From contig CAKRSU010000001.1 of NCBI GenBank assembly GCA_934401755.1, positions 1 to 64,000 on the forward strand: a DNA stretch of 64,000 nucleotides, read 5' to 3'. Position 1 is the first letter of the stretch; every line of letters begins with the position of its first letter. The notes beneath the pieces are model-generated. The model searched no databases, was not told where the DNA came from, and saw only the letters and a list, made by a program, of their open reading frames with translations. The position numbers were made by a program, and so were the translations under genes. The stretch is from an uncultured Oxalobacter sp. Its GTDB lineage: Bacteria; Pseudomonadota; Gammaproteobacteria; Burkholderiales; Burkholderiaceae_D. Positions 40,679 through 51,020 of the stretch are shown here, in pieces.

Positions 40679-42421
40679 ATGACAGTATTTGAAAATAATA
40701 TAAAAGATCCTCTAACTGCCCCTAAAGACCAGAATTCTACCGAAAAGAAAACTCAATTATTTGACCAAAATACTTTTATCCTAGCGTCTAACGATTATTT
40801 TATTCCGTTTCCAGATCAAGCTGATATAGAAGATGCTCTTGATGATTGTTACGGTCAAAGTACAAAAAATAAGCGATTTTGCGTGCTCGCTAAAAAAGAT
40901 TATTCATCTTTCATTCAAGCAACCTATCAAATCGATCATGCTGAAGAAGATTGTTGGTACTTAGAATGTCAAATTGCTTCAAAAAATGAAATATTTCAGC
41001 ACAGTTATGCCGTAATACCCAACGCAAAAAGTCGACAAACTGCATTCATTAATCAAATGACTCTCATTAAAACAGCATTTGCCAGTTTTTTAAAAAATAA
41101 AGGGGATCACTTTCCCAAAATCAATCTCGAATGGCACAAACTCGATCATGAAACTCATATAACCAATAATGCCATTAAATGGGATAATGATGCCCCAGAT
41201 ATTTTTTGTACTCCTGATGCCTTATTTGATCAAGGAATGGGCTGTCGAGAAAAAGAAGAAGCTTCCCAAGCGGTGATATGGTGGCGAAAAGCAGCCCGAA
41301 TGGGGCATGGTCGTGCACAATGCTTTCTGGCAAGTGCTTATTATACGGGCTATGGCTGTCGAAAGAATTTTGAAAAATTCATTTATTGGGAAAAACAAGC
41401 GGCTAATAATGGAATTATCACGTCTCAATATCATCTAGGACGAGCGCATTATTACGGAGAAAAAGTTAATCAAGATATCCCTATTGCCTACCAATACATT
41501 ACAAAGGCTGTAAAAGCGGGCAGTCCTCGAGCAATGAATGCATTAGCCTACATATGTCTTAATCATCCAACACTGACTTATGAAGGAAATATTGTTGATT
41601 TATTGGAACAATCAGCTAGTCAAGGCATTCAAGCAGCATTACTCAATCTGGGAGATTTGTATTATTGGGGATACAAAAACATCCCTATCGATTATGAACA
41701 AGCTTTCAAATATTTTCAAAAAGCATCAAAATCCCAATCGCTTCATGCGAGATCGATTGCTAAAATTTATTTAGCTTTCATGACTCATTATGCAATGGTC
41801 AAAAAACCAATCGAAAAAAAAACTAAAAAAATAAAAGTAGACGCCTTTAAAGCAATTCAAATCCCGCCTTTTTATCCTGATCCAACAAAACAACTATTGG
41901 TCTATCAAGATCAAGTGATTATCAACGCTCAAGCAGGTCACTCTAAAGACCAATATCAACTAGGCTGCTTTTATTTAAAAGGAACAATCGGTATCAAACA
42001 AAACAAAAAGCGAGCAATTTATTGGTTTCAAAAAGCAGCGGAACAACAAAATGCTGATGCCATGAATGCCTTATTATCTCCTTCTCTTTTAAATACTTCC
42101 AAACAACATCGGATTAATATACTTCGATTATCTATTCCCAACCTTCAAAAAGGCGATCTTCAAACAATCCTCAATATTGCCCGTTTATTGAGTCAAAATA
42201 CCGACTCTTTTGATCACTTAGCAATAAGCTACGCGCTTTATAGATCTGCACTATCTCATCAAATGGATCTTTTAGAAGAATTCCATAACTTCTGTAAACG
42301 ATTAGATAAAAAAACTGGCCGCCGGCTTTTAAAAAAGCCCTCGCTCTCTTTAGAAGAAACCATTAAAAAAATTCAAAAAATGGTTAAACTCCATCTACAC
42401 ACAAAAAGTAATACCCCGTAA
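40679..42421 (+). CDS. Sel1-repeat protein with unique N-terminal domain
   Basis: 580 residues. Residues 1 to about 170 do not match Sel1 and are not recognised; they are acidic and aromatic (ILASNDYFIPFPDQADIEDAL, then WYLECQIASKNE). From about 175 there are Sel1 repeats (AVIWWRKAARMGHGRAQCFLAS and on), a charged linker near 375-410, further repeats, and a helical tail. The build suggests an adaptor with its own input domain. No signal peptide; weak ribosome site. Confidence 0.82.
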   Translation: MTVFENNIKDPLTAPKDQNSTEKKTQLFDQNTFILASNDYFIPFPDQADIEDALDDCYGQSTKNKRFCVLAKKDYSSFIQATYQIDHAEEDCWYLECQIASKNEIFQHSYAVIPNAKSRQTAFINQMTLIKTAFASFLKNKGDHFPKINLEWHKLDHETHITNNAIKWDNDAPDIFCTPDALFDQGMGCREKEEASQAVIWWRKAARMGHGRAQCFLASAYYTGYGCRKNFEKFIYWEKQAANNGIITSQYHLGRAHYYGEKVNQDIPIAYQYITKAVKAGSPRAMNALAYICLNHPTLTYEGNIVDLLEQSASQGIQAALLNLGDLYYWGYKNIPIDYEQAFKYFQKASKSQSLHARSIAKIYLAFMTHYAMVKKPIEKKTKKIKVDAFKAIQIPPFYPDPTKQLLVYQDQVIINAQAGHSKDQYQLGCFYLKGTIGIKQNKKRAIYWFQKAAEQQNADAMNALLSPSLLNTSKQHRINILRLSIPNLQKGDLQTILNIARLLSQNTDSFDHLAISYALYRSALSHQMDLLEEFHNFCKRLDKKTGRRLLKKPSLSLEETIKKIQKMVKLHLHTKSNTP

Positions 42422-42543
42422 AAAATGAGCCGTCGCTTAAAATCAAATTCCTCTACCATATTTATCAATATAAACTGATTACAACAATTTGCTATTTAAC
42501 GTATCGGAAATCTATAATTTCTCCACCAAAATGGAGAGATATT

Positions 42544-43902
42544 TTGAATAGACAAAATAATCAGAATCATTTGATGACCGAAGGTCCAATTGCAAAAAAG
42601 ATTTGCTTTTTTTCAATTCCCTTAATTTTGGGAAACTTTTTGCAATTACTCTACAATACTGTTGATTCCATCATTGTCGGTAATTTTTTAGGAAGTCATG
42701 CATTAGCCGCCGTTGGCTCAACAACTTCGCTTATTTTTCTTTTAGTCGCATTTAGTCAAGGCGCTTCTGTTGGAGCTGGCGTGGTTATGGCCCAATATCT
42801 TGGCGCAGGTAATCTCAAAAATGTCCGAGCAACCACCCACACTGCATTAGCGATTGCATTACTTTTAGGACTAATATTAACGATTGGGGGGATTTTCTTA
42901 AGTCGCCCTTTACTTATTTGGATGAATACGCCATCAGATGTTTTTGCTGACTCATTAAGCTACTTTCAACTCTATTGTGGAGGTCTTCTTTTTAGCGTCA
43001 TTTACAATATGGCCGCTGGTATCATGAATGCAGCAGGCAATTCAAAACGTCCTTTATATTATTTAGGCTGTGCCTCAATCATTAATATGATTTTGGATAT
43101 TGTTTTAGTCAATGGAATCGGTATCGGCATTAATGGGGCTGCAATAGCAACAGATATCAGTCAATTCATTGCCTGTCTATTTGCCATAAAACATTTGATA
43201 GATACCTCGGCAGACTACAAAATTCAGCTAAGTAAAATAGCAATTCATCGCCGAATAGCCAAACAAATTATCCATATTGGCCTTCCTACAGGCATTCAAA
43301 ACATGGTTATTTCCTTTTCAAATGTACTCGTACAATCTGGGGTGAATAGCTTTGGCGCCGCGGCCATGGCGGGTTTTGCTGCCTTTTTACGAATTGATGG
43401 TTTTAACATCCTCCCTATTTTGAGTATCAGCATGGCAATGACAACCTTTACCGGACAAAACTATGGCGCAGGCAATATTGAACGCATCAAAAAAGGAATT
43501 AAAGTCGTCCTTATTATGGGATTTAGCTATACCATTTTTATTGGAAGTCTCGTTTTGGCTTTTTCAGATCCGATCATGAGACTATTTAGTCATGATGCGA
43601 GCGTAATTGCCTATGGTCGTCTCGCGATGCATTATTTTTGTCCCTTTTATTTCCTTTTAGGCATTCTTCAAGGGCTAGCAGGAACGGTCAGAGGAACCGG
43701 AAAAAGCATTCCTCCTATGGTTGTTCTACTTATCTCATTATGCTTATTTAGAATAATATGGCTGCAATTTATTTTGCCATTATTTCATTCTATTGATGGT
43801 CTTTATGCTTTATACCCCGTTTCATGGGCATTAGGCATGTTAATGATGATTTTGTATGCATGGAAAGGTCACTGGCTACAGAACACAAAAAGGGTATCAT
43901 GA
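42544..43902 (+). CDS. MATE-family multidrug/Na+ or H+ efflux protein
   Basis: 452 residues, about twelve helices, with the MATE opening MTEGPIAKKICFFSIPLILGN and the repeat motif at NTVDSIIVGNFLGS. I chose the TTG at 42544 because GGAGAG stands five bases before it; ATG 42574 is the alternative. MATE proteins expel cationic drugs or metabolites using ion gradients. It lies between Sel1 genes, downstream of two in the same direction and convergent with the third. Confidence 0.9.
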   Translation: MNRQNNQNHLMTEGPIAKKICFFSIPLILGNFLQLLYNTVDSIIVGNFLGSHALAAVGSTTSLIFLLVAFSQGASVGAGVVMAQYLGAGNLKNVRATTHTALAIALLLGLILTIGGIFLSRPLLIWMNTPSDVFADSLSYFQLYCGGLLFSVIYNMAAGIMNAAGNSKRPLYYLGCASIINMILDIVLVNGIGIGINGAAIATDISQFIACLFAIKHLIDTSADYKIQLSKIAIHRRIAKQIIHIGLPTGIQNMVISFSNVLVQSGVNSFGAAAMAGFAAFLRIDGFNILPILSISMAMTTFTGQNYGAGNIERIKKGIKVVLIMGFSYTIFIGSLVLAFSDPIMRLFSHDASVIAYGRLAMHYFCPFYFLLGILQGLAGTVRGTGKSIPPMVVLLISLCLFRIIWLQFILPLFHSIDGLYALYPVSWALGMLMMILYAWKGHWLQNTKRVS

Positions 43903-43957
43903 CAATATTCGAAGACAAGTATCTCCTTTCAACACGCTAAAAATGATGACTATTTTT

Positions 43958-46918
43958 TCAGATAATGGTTTCAACCTGATGTAATACTTCATCTACTGTT
44001 AATTTTTCAGCTTGCGCAATTTCAGCAAAACTCATCTCTAAGCTCAAATGAGTGAGCGCTTTTTGAGCTTCGACACGTATTTTTGCTGCATGATAAAGGA
44101 CATAGGCAATGACTGTATTTTCTGAAACAGACATGCCCTCATGCCAAATTTTAGCAAGATTCATCAAAGCCGATAAATTGCCAGCACGAGCTGCTTTTAC
44201 CCATAATCGAATTGCTTTTTTAAAATCTTTTATTATTCCTCCTTTGCCGTCCAAATAATAAGATGCTAAATTATTCATAGCTGCAGGGACATTTTGTTCT
44301 GCAGCCTTATTAAACCAATACGCAGCTTTTCGAGTATTTTTTCGGACACTGTTTCCCATTTCATATTGAATAGCTAATGCTAATTGCGCATTGCAGTCTC
44401 CCGATTCAGCCTGACTGATTAAAACATTAAATTCTTCGCCACTTAAAGCTTGCGGCCAACAAAGGCAATCTTTGGCATTTTGATTCCCCAGTTTAGCGGC
44501 TTTTTGCCAGAGAACTCTCGAATAATGCCGATCTTTTTTGACACCTTGACCGTGATAATACATAAGGCCCAGCAAATACATCGCATCATCATCGCCTTGA
44601 TCAATAATCTGATGAAATAATTTTGCCGCTTTTTTGTAATTTTTGCCCGTTCCTTGTCCATTACGATAACAACAAGCAAGATTAAAAATAGCAATAGGAT
44701 GTTGCTGTATAGCCGCTTGTCGAAATAAAAGAAAGGCTTTTCGCTCATCTTGTCCCACGCCTTCACCATCACGATAAAGCATCCCAAGACAACATTGAGA
44801 AGCAGCAAATCCTTTTTCCGCAGACTGTTGCCAATAACTAATGGCTTTATGAAGATTCTTTCTAACGCCTCTTCCATGATAGTAAGCCATAGCCAGTTCA
44901 TAATTAGCGGCCACATGCCCTTGCTTTGCTGCTAATGTCCAAAGATCAATCGGTCTTTCTTTGCCAACCTTTTTATTTTGATCGATCAAAAGACCAAGAC
45001 GATACTGTGCATCAGGATCTTTCTGAGAAACCGCTTTTCGATACCAATTAGCCGCTAATTCGATATTTTTTTCCGTTCCTTCCCCATGTTCATATGCCCA
45101 CCCCATATAATATTGAGCTCGAATATGATTTTGCCTTGCCGCTTTTTGGTACCAATAGACTGCTTTTTCATGATTAACTTTGACGCCAATTCCCTTATCA
45201 TAAGCCAAACCTAAACTGAACTGAGCATCATCTCGTCCTTGCCTTGCGGCTTTACGAGTCCAAACTGCAGCACGTGAATGACTTTGCCGTACCCCATAAC
45301 CATGCGCATAAGCAATCGCCATGCTAAATTGAGCAATTGGGTAACCATTATCTGCAGATTTTTTAAACCAATGAATCGCTTCAACCTGATCTTTTAATAC
45401 ACCATCTCCATTATAATAAGTCTGCCCAATGCAATATTGAGCCCGAACATCCCCATTTTCTGCTGCTTTAAACCACCAATCCCTAGCTTTAGTGAGATTA
45501 CGCGAAACACCTTCTCCATTCATATAAGCCAGTCCCAAATAAAATTGGGCACTAGGGTGCCCTTGCTCAGCCGATCGTCGCCACCATGCTACGGCTGCTT
45601 TATCATCTTTTTTCATGATAACGCCGTCTGATGATGCAGTTCCTAGAAAAAATAATGCACCGGGATGATTTTGATTAGCCGCTTTACGGTACCATTCAAG
45701 TGCTTTATTAACATCTCGAGGGGCACCTTCTCCTAATGAAAAAGCAATCCCCAAACTATATTGAGCGCTAGCATGCCCTTGTTCTGCGGCACGAAGATAC
45801 CATTTCACGGCAACTAAAGAATCCATTTCAACGCCTTCTCCTCGGCTATACATGAGTCCAAGCGCATATTGAGCTTCACAATCTCCCTGATCTGCTGCCA
45901 AACGATACCAATAAGCGGATTGAAAAGGATCCCGTTTTACACCTATTCCTTCTTCAAAAGCAGATCCCAAATAATACTGTGCTGAAATATGCCCTTCATT
46001 AGCGGCAAGTGTCCACCAATGAATCGCTTGTTGTTCATCTTTTAACATGCCAATTCCTAAACTTAATGCCACGCCTAATCGGAATTGAGCCTCAGAATAT
46101 CCTTGTTGAGCGGCTTTTTTCCACCAATACAACGCCTTTTCGGCATTTTGTAAAATGCCTTCAGCTCCTCGAAAATAAAGTTCTCCCAAAGCAACCTGTG
46201 CAATAGAAAGTCCTCCTTCTGCCGCTAAACGATACCAGTAAACAGCCATAGCGACATCATGCTTAACACCGGAACCATTCATATAAGCACAGCCAAGGTT
46301 ATAATATGAAACGATATCTCCTTGATTGGCAGCTTTTTGATACCAATAAACCGCCAACATTAAATCTTTTTTAGTCCCGCGTCCTTCTTGATAAGCAACG
46401 CCCATACTAAACTGCGCATCACGATGCCCTTGATCTGCGGCTAATAAGCAAAGTCGAACCGCTTGTTCAGGATTTTTCTCAACACCAATCCCATCATAAA
46501 ATCGCATGGCCAAATGATATTGACCATTGGGATCATTTGCTTTAGCTGCCTTTTGCCACCATTCAATGGCTTTGAGAATATCTGGCTCTCCATTTTCTTC
46601 ACCTTTAAAATAGACTTCGCCTAAACGACTCCAAGCTGGCGGATAATTTTGTGCCGCTGATTTACGTAACCAACTTAAACCTTCGTCAATATTTAAAGCA
46701 ATCCCTGTCCCTGTTAAATAAAGAAGCGATAAAGCATATTGTGCTGGCGCATAATTTTGTTTTGCGGCTAACAAAAACCAATTAGCGGCTCTTTGGGAAT
46801 TTTGAGGAACACCTTTCCCATTCTGATACATAACACCTAAGTTATACTGCGAAATAATAAAGCCTTGAGAAGCCGTATTTTGCCACCACTCGATAGCATG
46901 ATTTATTTGAGTTTGCAT
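43958..46918 (-). CDS. Giant Sel1-repeat protein, about 26 repeats
   Basis: 986 residues, composed of about 26 Sel1 units, with one weaker unit near residue 820. The end (TVDEVLHQVETII) is helical and not Sel1. The N-terminus has no signal peptide. One of the largest uninterrupted Sel1 arrays I would expect in a bacterium; the predicted shape is a long solenoid. Convergent with the MATE gene and divergent from nhaC. Role unknown; protein scaffolding is the family inference. Confidence 0.88.
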   Translation of the reverse strand: MQTQINHAIEWWQNTASQGFIISQYNLGVMYQNGKGVPQNSQRAANWFLLAAKQNYAPAQYALSLLYLTGTGIALNIDEGLSWLRKSAAQNYPPAWSRLGEVYFKGEENGEPDILKAIEWWQKAAKANDPNGQYHLAMRFYDGIGVEKNPEQAVRLCLLAADQGHRDAQFSMGVAYQEGRGTKKDLMLAVYWYQKAANQGDIVSYYNLGCAYMNGSGVKHDVAMAVYWYRLAAEGGLSIAQVALGELYFRGAEGILQNAEKALYWWKKAAQQGYSEAQFRLGVALSLGIGMLKDEQQAIHWWTLAANEGHISAQYYLGSAFEEGIGVKRDPFQSAYWYRLAADQGDCEAQYALGLMYSRGEGVEMDSLVAVKWYLRAAEQGHASAQYSLGIAFSLGEGAPRDVNKALEWYRKAANQNHPGALFFLGTASSDGVIMKKDDKAAVAWWRRSAEQGHPSAQFYLGLAYMNGEGVSRNLTKARDWWFKAAENGDVRAQYCIGQTYYNGDGVLKDQVEAIHWFKKSADNGYPIAQFSMAIAYAHGYGVRQSHSRAAVWTRKAARQGRDDAQFSLGLAYDKGIGVKVNHEKAVYWYQKAARQNHIRAQYYMGWAYEHGEGTEKNIELAANWYRKAVSQKDPDAQYRLGLLIDQNKKVGKERPIDLWTLAAKQGHVAANYELAMAYYHGRGVRKNLHKAISYWQQSAEKGFAASQCCLGMLYRDGEGVGQDERKAFLLFRQAAIQQHPIAIFNLACCYRNGQGTGKNYKKAAKLFHQIIDQGDDDAMYLLGLMYYHGQGVKKDRHYSRVLWQKAAKLGNQNAKDCLCWPQALSGEEFNVLISQAESGDCNAQLALAIQYEMGNSVRKNTRKAAYWFNKAAEQNVPAAMNNLASYYLDGKGGIIKDFKKAIRLWVKAARAGNLSALMNLAKIWHEGMSVSENTVIAYVLYHAAKIRVEAQKALTHLSLEMSFAEIAQAEKLTVDEVLHQVETII

Positions 46919-47116
46919 ACTAATATCTTTTTCAATAATGCGCTTATTCTGATGGGGATTGTTTTTTCAAACAAGAAAAATTTTGAACCTATTCCATTCT
47001 CATTTTTCTGCTAATGATCTTTCCATTTTTCAGAATAAAAAAATCGCCATTCATTATGTATAATTTCGGATTTATTTTCTATTCAAAATCCAACTCGTTT
47101 CTCTTACGGCCTCAAA

Positions 47117-48448
47117 ATGCCTTCTTATACTCATACTTCTTCTCAATCATCGGCAATTTCACCTTCAGCATTTGCACTAATGCCATTTGTTGTATTAATA
47201 ACGGTCTATTTACTATTTGCAATCACAATGGGCAATTTATCTAAAGTCCCCATGACCGCTGCTTTTATTGCAGCATCTGCTGCCGCATTAATCATGAATC
47301 GTAATCATTCTGTGACTCACAAAACGGAAGTTTTTGCTGAAGGTATGGGCAACCGTGACATTATGATTATGTGTTTGGTTTTCATTTTAGCGGGCATCTT
47401 TACCGCATCTGCTAAAGCAGCAGGAGGAATAGACGCCGCAGTTTCTATTACCTTATACTTTGTCCCCTCTGAATTTTTAATTGCAGGCATTTTCGTCGTT
47501 TCTGCACTCATTTCACTAGCCATTGGCACATCTTGCGGAACAATTGCCGCGATTGTCCCCATTGCAACGTCACTTGCCCTATCTGTACACATGGACGTTG
47601 GTATCGTGATTGGAGCTGCTGTTGGCGGCGCAATGTTCGGAGATAATTTATCCTTAATTTCCGATACAACTATCGCAGCAACACGCACTCAAGGTGCAAC
47701 CATGCAAGATAAAATGCTAGGAAATTTAAAAATTGTTCTGATTCCTGCTTTGCTCTGCACATTACTTTATATGCTGCCGATCTTCTCTTCTTTTGAAGAA
47801 ACTCCGTTTATTTCATCAATCAGTTGGCACGATTTCGTAAAAATTTTTCCTTATTTACTGTTATTAGGGCTAGGAATCTATGGCGTAAACGTGATGACAC
47901 TACTACTTATTGGCACAATCCTAAACATTATGATAGGACTTTACTATGGCACAATAGATGGAACGAGCGCTATTGCAACATTAGGAGATGGAGCCCTTAA
48001 TATGTCTGAAACATTAATTATTGCATTGCTTGCAGGCGGGCTATTAGCGTTAGTTCGATTCAATGGGGGCATTGAATTTTTATTGAGCATGGCAAAACGA
48101 TGGGTCAAAGGACATCGATCTTGTGAAGCAGTACTCTGTCTTTTGGTTGGCACCATTAATTTATTTACCGCAAACAATACGGTTGCCATTATTACCTCAG
48201 GTTCTGTTGCCCGTGAAATCGCTCAACAACATGGCATATCACCTCAGCGCTCTGCTTGTCTACTTGATACGATGTCATGTGTCATTCAAGGAATAATTCC
48301 TTATGGGGCACAAATTCTCATTGCGACAGGACTGTCCACTGCGGCAAACCTTTCTCCCATCAACATCATGATGGGACTATTCTATCCTCTTTTAATGGCA
48401 CTGGGATTACTAAGCTCAATACTTTTTCATAAAACAGCAAAAGAGTAA
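47117..48448 (+). CDS. nhaC: NhaC-type Na+/H+ antiporter
   Basis: 443 residues, about eleven helices. Family segments are GTSCGTIAAIVPIA, GGAMFGDNLSLISDTTIAATRTQG and TANNTVAIITSGSVAREIA. Exchanges sodium (or substrate pairs such as malate/lactate in some relatives) for protons. No neighbour identifies a specific substrate. Confidence 0.88.
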   Translation: MPSYTHTSSQSSAISPSAFALMPFVVLITVYLLFAITMGNLSKVPMTAAFIAASAAALIMNRNHSVTHKTEVFAEGMGNRDIMIMCLVFILAGIFTASAKAAGGIDAAVSITLYFVPSEFLIAGIFVVSALISLAIGTSCGTIAAIVPIATSLALSVHMDVGIVIGAAVGGAMFGDNLSLISDTTIAATRTQGATMQDKMLGNLKIVLIPALLCTLLYMLPIFSSFEETPFISSISWHDFVKIFPYLLLLGLGIYGVNVMTLLLIGTILNIMIGLYYGTIDGTSAIATLGDGALNMSETLIIALLAGGLLALVRFNGGIEFLLSMAKRWVKGHRSCEAVLCLLVGTINLFTANNTVAIITSGSVAREIAQQHGISPQRSACLLDTMSCVIQGIIPYGAQILIATGLSTAANLSPINIMMGLFYPLLMALGLLSSILFHKTAKE

Positions 48449-48516
48449 AATAACCTTTTTATAACTCTTTTTGCTGAATAGATACTCAGCAAATTAATCA
48501 ATAATAGTGTATCGCT

Positions 48517-48726
48517 ATGGAACGCCTTAAACAAACGAATCCTGAAATGATTGCTGCTATCGTGCTCTGGATTGCAGGAATTATTATCGCGATATTAGAT
48601 GCTCAGGATATATGGTCTCCAGATTATTCTGAACAACTCGAATTTATCATGTATTTAGGTGCTGGCTTATTTGGCATTTATAGTGTTTTCATAAAATGGC
48701 AGCAATCTAAACAACATCATGAATAA
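48517..48726 (+). CDS. Small two-helix membrane protein
   Basis: 69 residues with helices at about 11-30 and 41-60 and a His/Gln-rich tail. Starts 68 bases after nhaC and may be cotranscribed. Not recognised as a named family. Confidence 0.55.
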   Translation: MERLKQTNPEMIAAIVLWIAGIIIAILDAQDIWSPDYSEQLEFIMYLGAGLFGIYSVFIKWQQSKQHHE

Positions 48727-48834
48727 GCCATATCCTAATTTAGGAACAAATTTATTCTTTTTTCTTTTCTAAATTTTATCTGTAATAATAAGGTTAGATT
48801 ACGATATTCACCATTTCCCCATTAAAAAATCCCT

Positions 48835-49452
48835 ATGAAAAAAATCTTGTTAACCACAATAGCAATAAGTGTCTTAACACTCACAGGTTGTATGCATAAA
48901 GCCGGAAATTTAACGGTACTGAAATATAAGGTTTCCAAACAGGATAATATTTCTGATCATGGTCGAAAACGCGTTAGCATCGAAGCTTACATCAAAGATG
49001 AAATGGCAGACCAACAAACACTGACTAGTACTTGCATGGGCGCTTCTAAATATCTTGCTGAACAAACGACAGCCAATTTTGTGGATATGAAATTATATGA
49101 TCAACCCGGAGAAGGTGAAGGACATATTTTACTGGCAACTTGCCAATATGCAGCAGATGGGAAAGGAAAAGACGGTAAAAGTCAGTGGACTTGGAACAAT
49201 ATAACCGCAGCAAATGATACAACTCGTATTGATGTTCGAAATATTGCCAAAAAGATGGGAGAACATCCTCGGTTCAAAGGTGAAACAGATGATGCTTATT
49301 ACGATAGAATTGGCAATGAAATGAGTTTTGGTGTGTTTGAAATTAAAAAAATGATGTCAATGCGCCCAATTCCTTCCCCTATCCAACCGACAACTGAACA
49401 AGAAAACATCGAACCAATTCCTGAAACTTTAAAAGACGGCATTTTAGGTTAG
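48835..49452 (+). CDS. Lipoprotein of unknown function
   Basis: 205 residues. Signal II peptide with lipobox LTGC at residues 16-19 and Met at +2. Mature part is charged, with YDDRIGNEM-like and WTWNNITAAND segments, and ends in a Pro/Glu-rich tail. Probably anchored in the outer membrane. It is the last native-looking gene before the G+C-richer island. Confidence 0.75.
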   Translation: MKKILLTTIAISVLTLTGCMHKAGNLTVLKYKVSKQDNISDHGRKRVSIEAYIKDEMADQQTLTSTCMGASKYLAEQTTANFVDMKLYDQPGEGEGHILLATCQYAADGKGKDGKSQWTWNNITAANDTTRIDVRNIAKKMGEHPRFKGETDDAYYDRIGNEMSFGVFEIKKMMSMRPIPSPIQPTTEQENIEPIPETLKDGILG

Positions 49453-49469
49453 ATTTACGCCTTTTATTT

Positions 49470-49620
49470 TTAAACAACAGGCTCAATGATTATCTTTCCC
49501 GACTCATGCTGATAGGTGCTTTGATGGACTACGACCTTGCCATCTCCGTCTTTCTGCAAGGAAACTTCGGCTTCACCCCATTGTAGTGTCTTGTCTGTGC
49601 CACGTTTGGTCGAACGACAT
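49470..49620 (-). pseudogene. C-terminal fragment of an unrecognised gene
   Basis: An open frame ending HESGKIIIEPVV with a stop at 49470 encodes about 45 residues that look like real protein (KTLQWGEAEVSLQKDGDGK). Its upstream part is replaced at about 49600 by the MFS fragment on the other strand. A gene remnant joined at a deletion or insertion point. Family not recognised. Confidence 0.4.
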
Positions 49621-49970
49621 GGCAATGTAGCTGTCTTGCTCGTAGGACTTGCCCTGCTTGTCATAGGTTTCGTATGGTTAGCAGATGCAAAGAGCAGTGG
49701 AACTTATATTTTCTCTGTATGTCTGCCGATGATATTCATTGGCTTTAAGCAAGGACTTGCGATGAGTCCGCTCACCAACCTTGGCATCGGGGAGGGAATG
49801 TTATGCACCAGATAAGCGGTACCATCGGCTTATCGCTAATGGTATCGACTTCCGATGGTATCACCAACAGCACTCTTCGTTTCAGTCATAGCATGATGAT
49901 AGCCACCCTGCTCATCCTCTCGGCATTCGTCGTCACATTATTTTTTCAACATACTAAAATCTCTAACAAA
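49600..49970 (+). pseudogene. C-terminal remnant of a DHA2-type MFS exporter, frameshifted
   Basis: Two frames carry the last helices of an EmrB/QacA-type transporter: VAVLLVGLALLVIGFVWLA and IFIGFKQGLAMSPLTNLG in one frame (stop near 49814), then MHQISGTIGLSLMVSTSDG and a final helix in another from about 49803. The first ten or so helices are absent. G+C is visibly higher than in flanking genes. Its last frame runs without a stop into the hydrolase that follows. Confidence 0.7.
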
Positions 49971-51020
49971 ATGAAAGCAACTCTTCGCTGTTTACACATG
50001 GGTACATATCTCTTTGCCATCATACTGTTTGCGTGTTCCCTCAAAGCGAAAGCCCAAACCAATCAACCGCTTGTAATACAAGAACAAGGAAGTTTCGCTT
50101 TTGGAGGAACCATCCTCACTGACAGTATCGGACATGAGTTTCATGGCGACCATGCCTATGTGTTTTACCAGAAGCCAGTGCATCCACACAAATATCCTGT
50201 TGTGATGATACATGGCATACACGAGGGACCAAAGACTTGGGAGCCCCCTGATGGGCGTGAGGGATTTCAGAACCTTTTGTTACGCAAGGACTTTAGCACG
50301 TATAATATAACGATGCCTCGCCGTGGCAATGCTGTGCGCAGCACCATTGGAATGACGATCAATCCAGAGTTCGACGAGCAGACATGGTACACTAAATGGC
50401 GCATCGGTGTCTATCCCAACTATTTCGATGGTGTGCAATTTAGTAGAAGCAAGGAAGCCCTCAATCAGTTTATGAGACAGATGACTCCAGAAACAGGTCC
50501 TACCGACTTCGAGCACAACTCCTCAACCATCGCCTCACTTTGCGACAGTTTGGGCGGAGTCATCCTCATGCCTCATTCACAAGGCGTGATGCACACTTGG
50601 AAGATTCTTCCTAAGACTCGTTCCGTCAAGGCAGTGGTAGCTCTTGAGGGCGGAGGATATTTCTCCTTTCCTACAGACGAACCACGCCCGAAGACAGATG
50701 CGAAAGAGGGATTAGAATATATCATGGTTTCGCCAGAGGTGTTCGATTCGTTCACCCATACCCCGATGCTCCTCGTCTATGGCGACAACATTCCTTCCTC
50801 TGCCTCACCGACAGGCATCTATGAACTTGATGTGTGGACTACACGTCTGAGTCTTGCTCGCCAATGGGCGGAGGCGGTGAATCGCAGAGGCGGTGATGTC
50901 ACGATAGTTCATCTGCCTGATGTAGGAATCAAGGGCAACACCCACTTCCCGATGTCAGACTTGAACAACAAGGAGGTGCTTGACTTCATCTGCAAGTGGT
51001 TGAAAGAAAAGAATCTATAA
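49971..51020 (+). CDS. Secreted alpha/beta hydrolase of Bacteroidetes type, probably imported
   Basis: 349 residues from ATG 49971, chosen because it gives a signal peptide (TYLFAIILFACSLKAKAQ). Alpha/beta-hydrolase elements are intact: oxyanion HG at 81-82 (VVMIHGIHEGPKTWEPP), nucleophile Ser203 in PHSQG, acid Asp272 (LLVYGDN) and His325 (GNTHFPMSD). The first Gly of the usual G-x-S-x-G is Pro. Substrate unknown; an esterase-like enzyme is the family inference. The same frame is open upstream through the MFS remnant, so a fused product is possible. G+C near one half by eye, against well under 40% around it. Confidence 0.8.
   Translation: MKATLRCLHMGTYLFAIILFACSLKAKAQTNQPLVIQEQGSFAFGGTILTDSIGHEFHGDHAYVFYQKPVHPHKYPVVMIHGIHEGPKTWEPPDGREGFQNLLLRKDFSTYNITMPRRGNAVRSTIGMTINPEFDEQTWYTKWRIGVYPNYFDGVQFSRSKEALNQFMRQMTPETGPTDFEHNSSTIASLCDSLGGVILMPHSQGVMHTWKILPKTRSVKAVVALEGGGYFSFPTDEPRPKTDAKEGLEYIMVSPEVFDSFTHTPMLLVYGDNIPSSASPTGIYELDVWTTRLSLARQWAEAVNRRGGDVTIVHLPDVGIKGNTHFPMSDLNNKEVLDFICKWLKEKNL

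Noticed and set aside
39169..46918. DNA tandem repeats or CRISPR-like array
   Set aside because: The periodicity (about 108 bases) comes from protein Sel1 repeats with diverged codons; no exact repeated DNA units or spacers are present.
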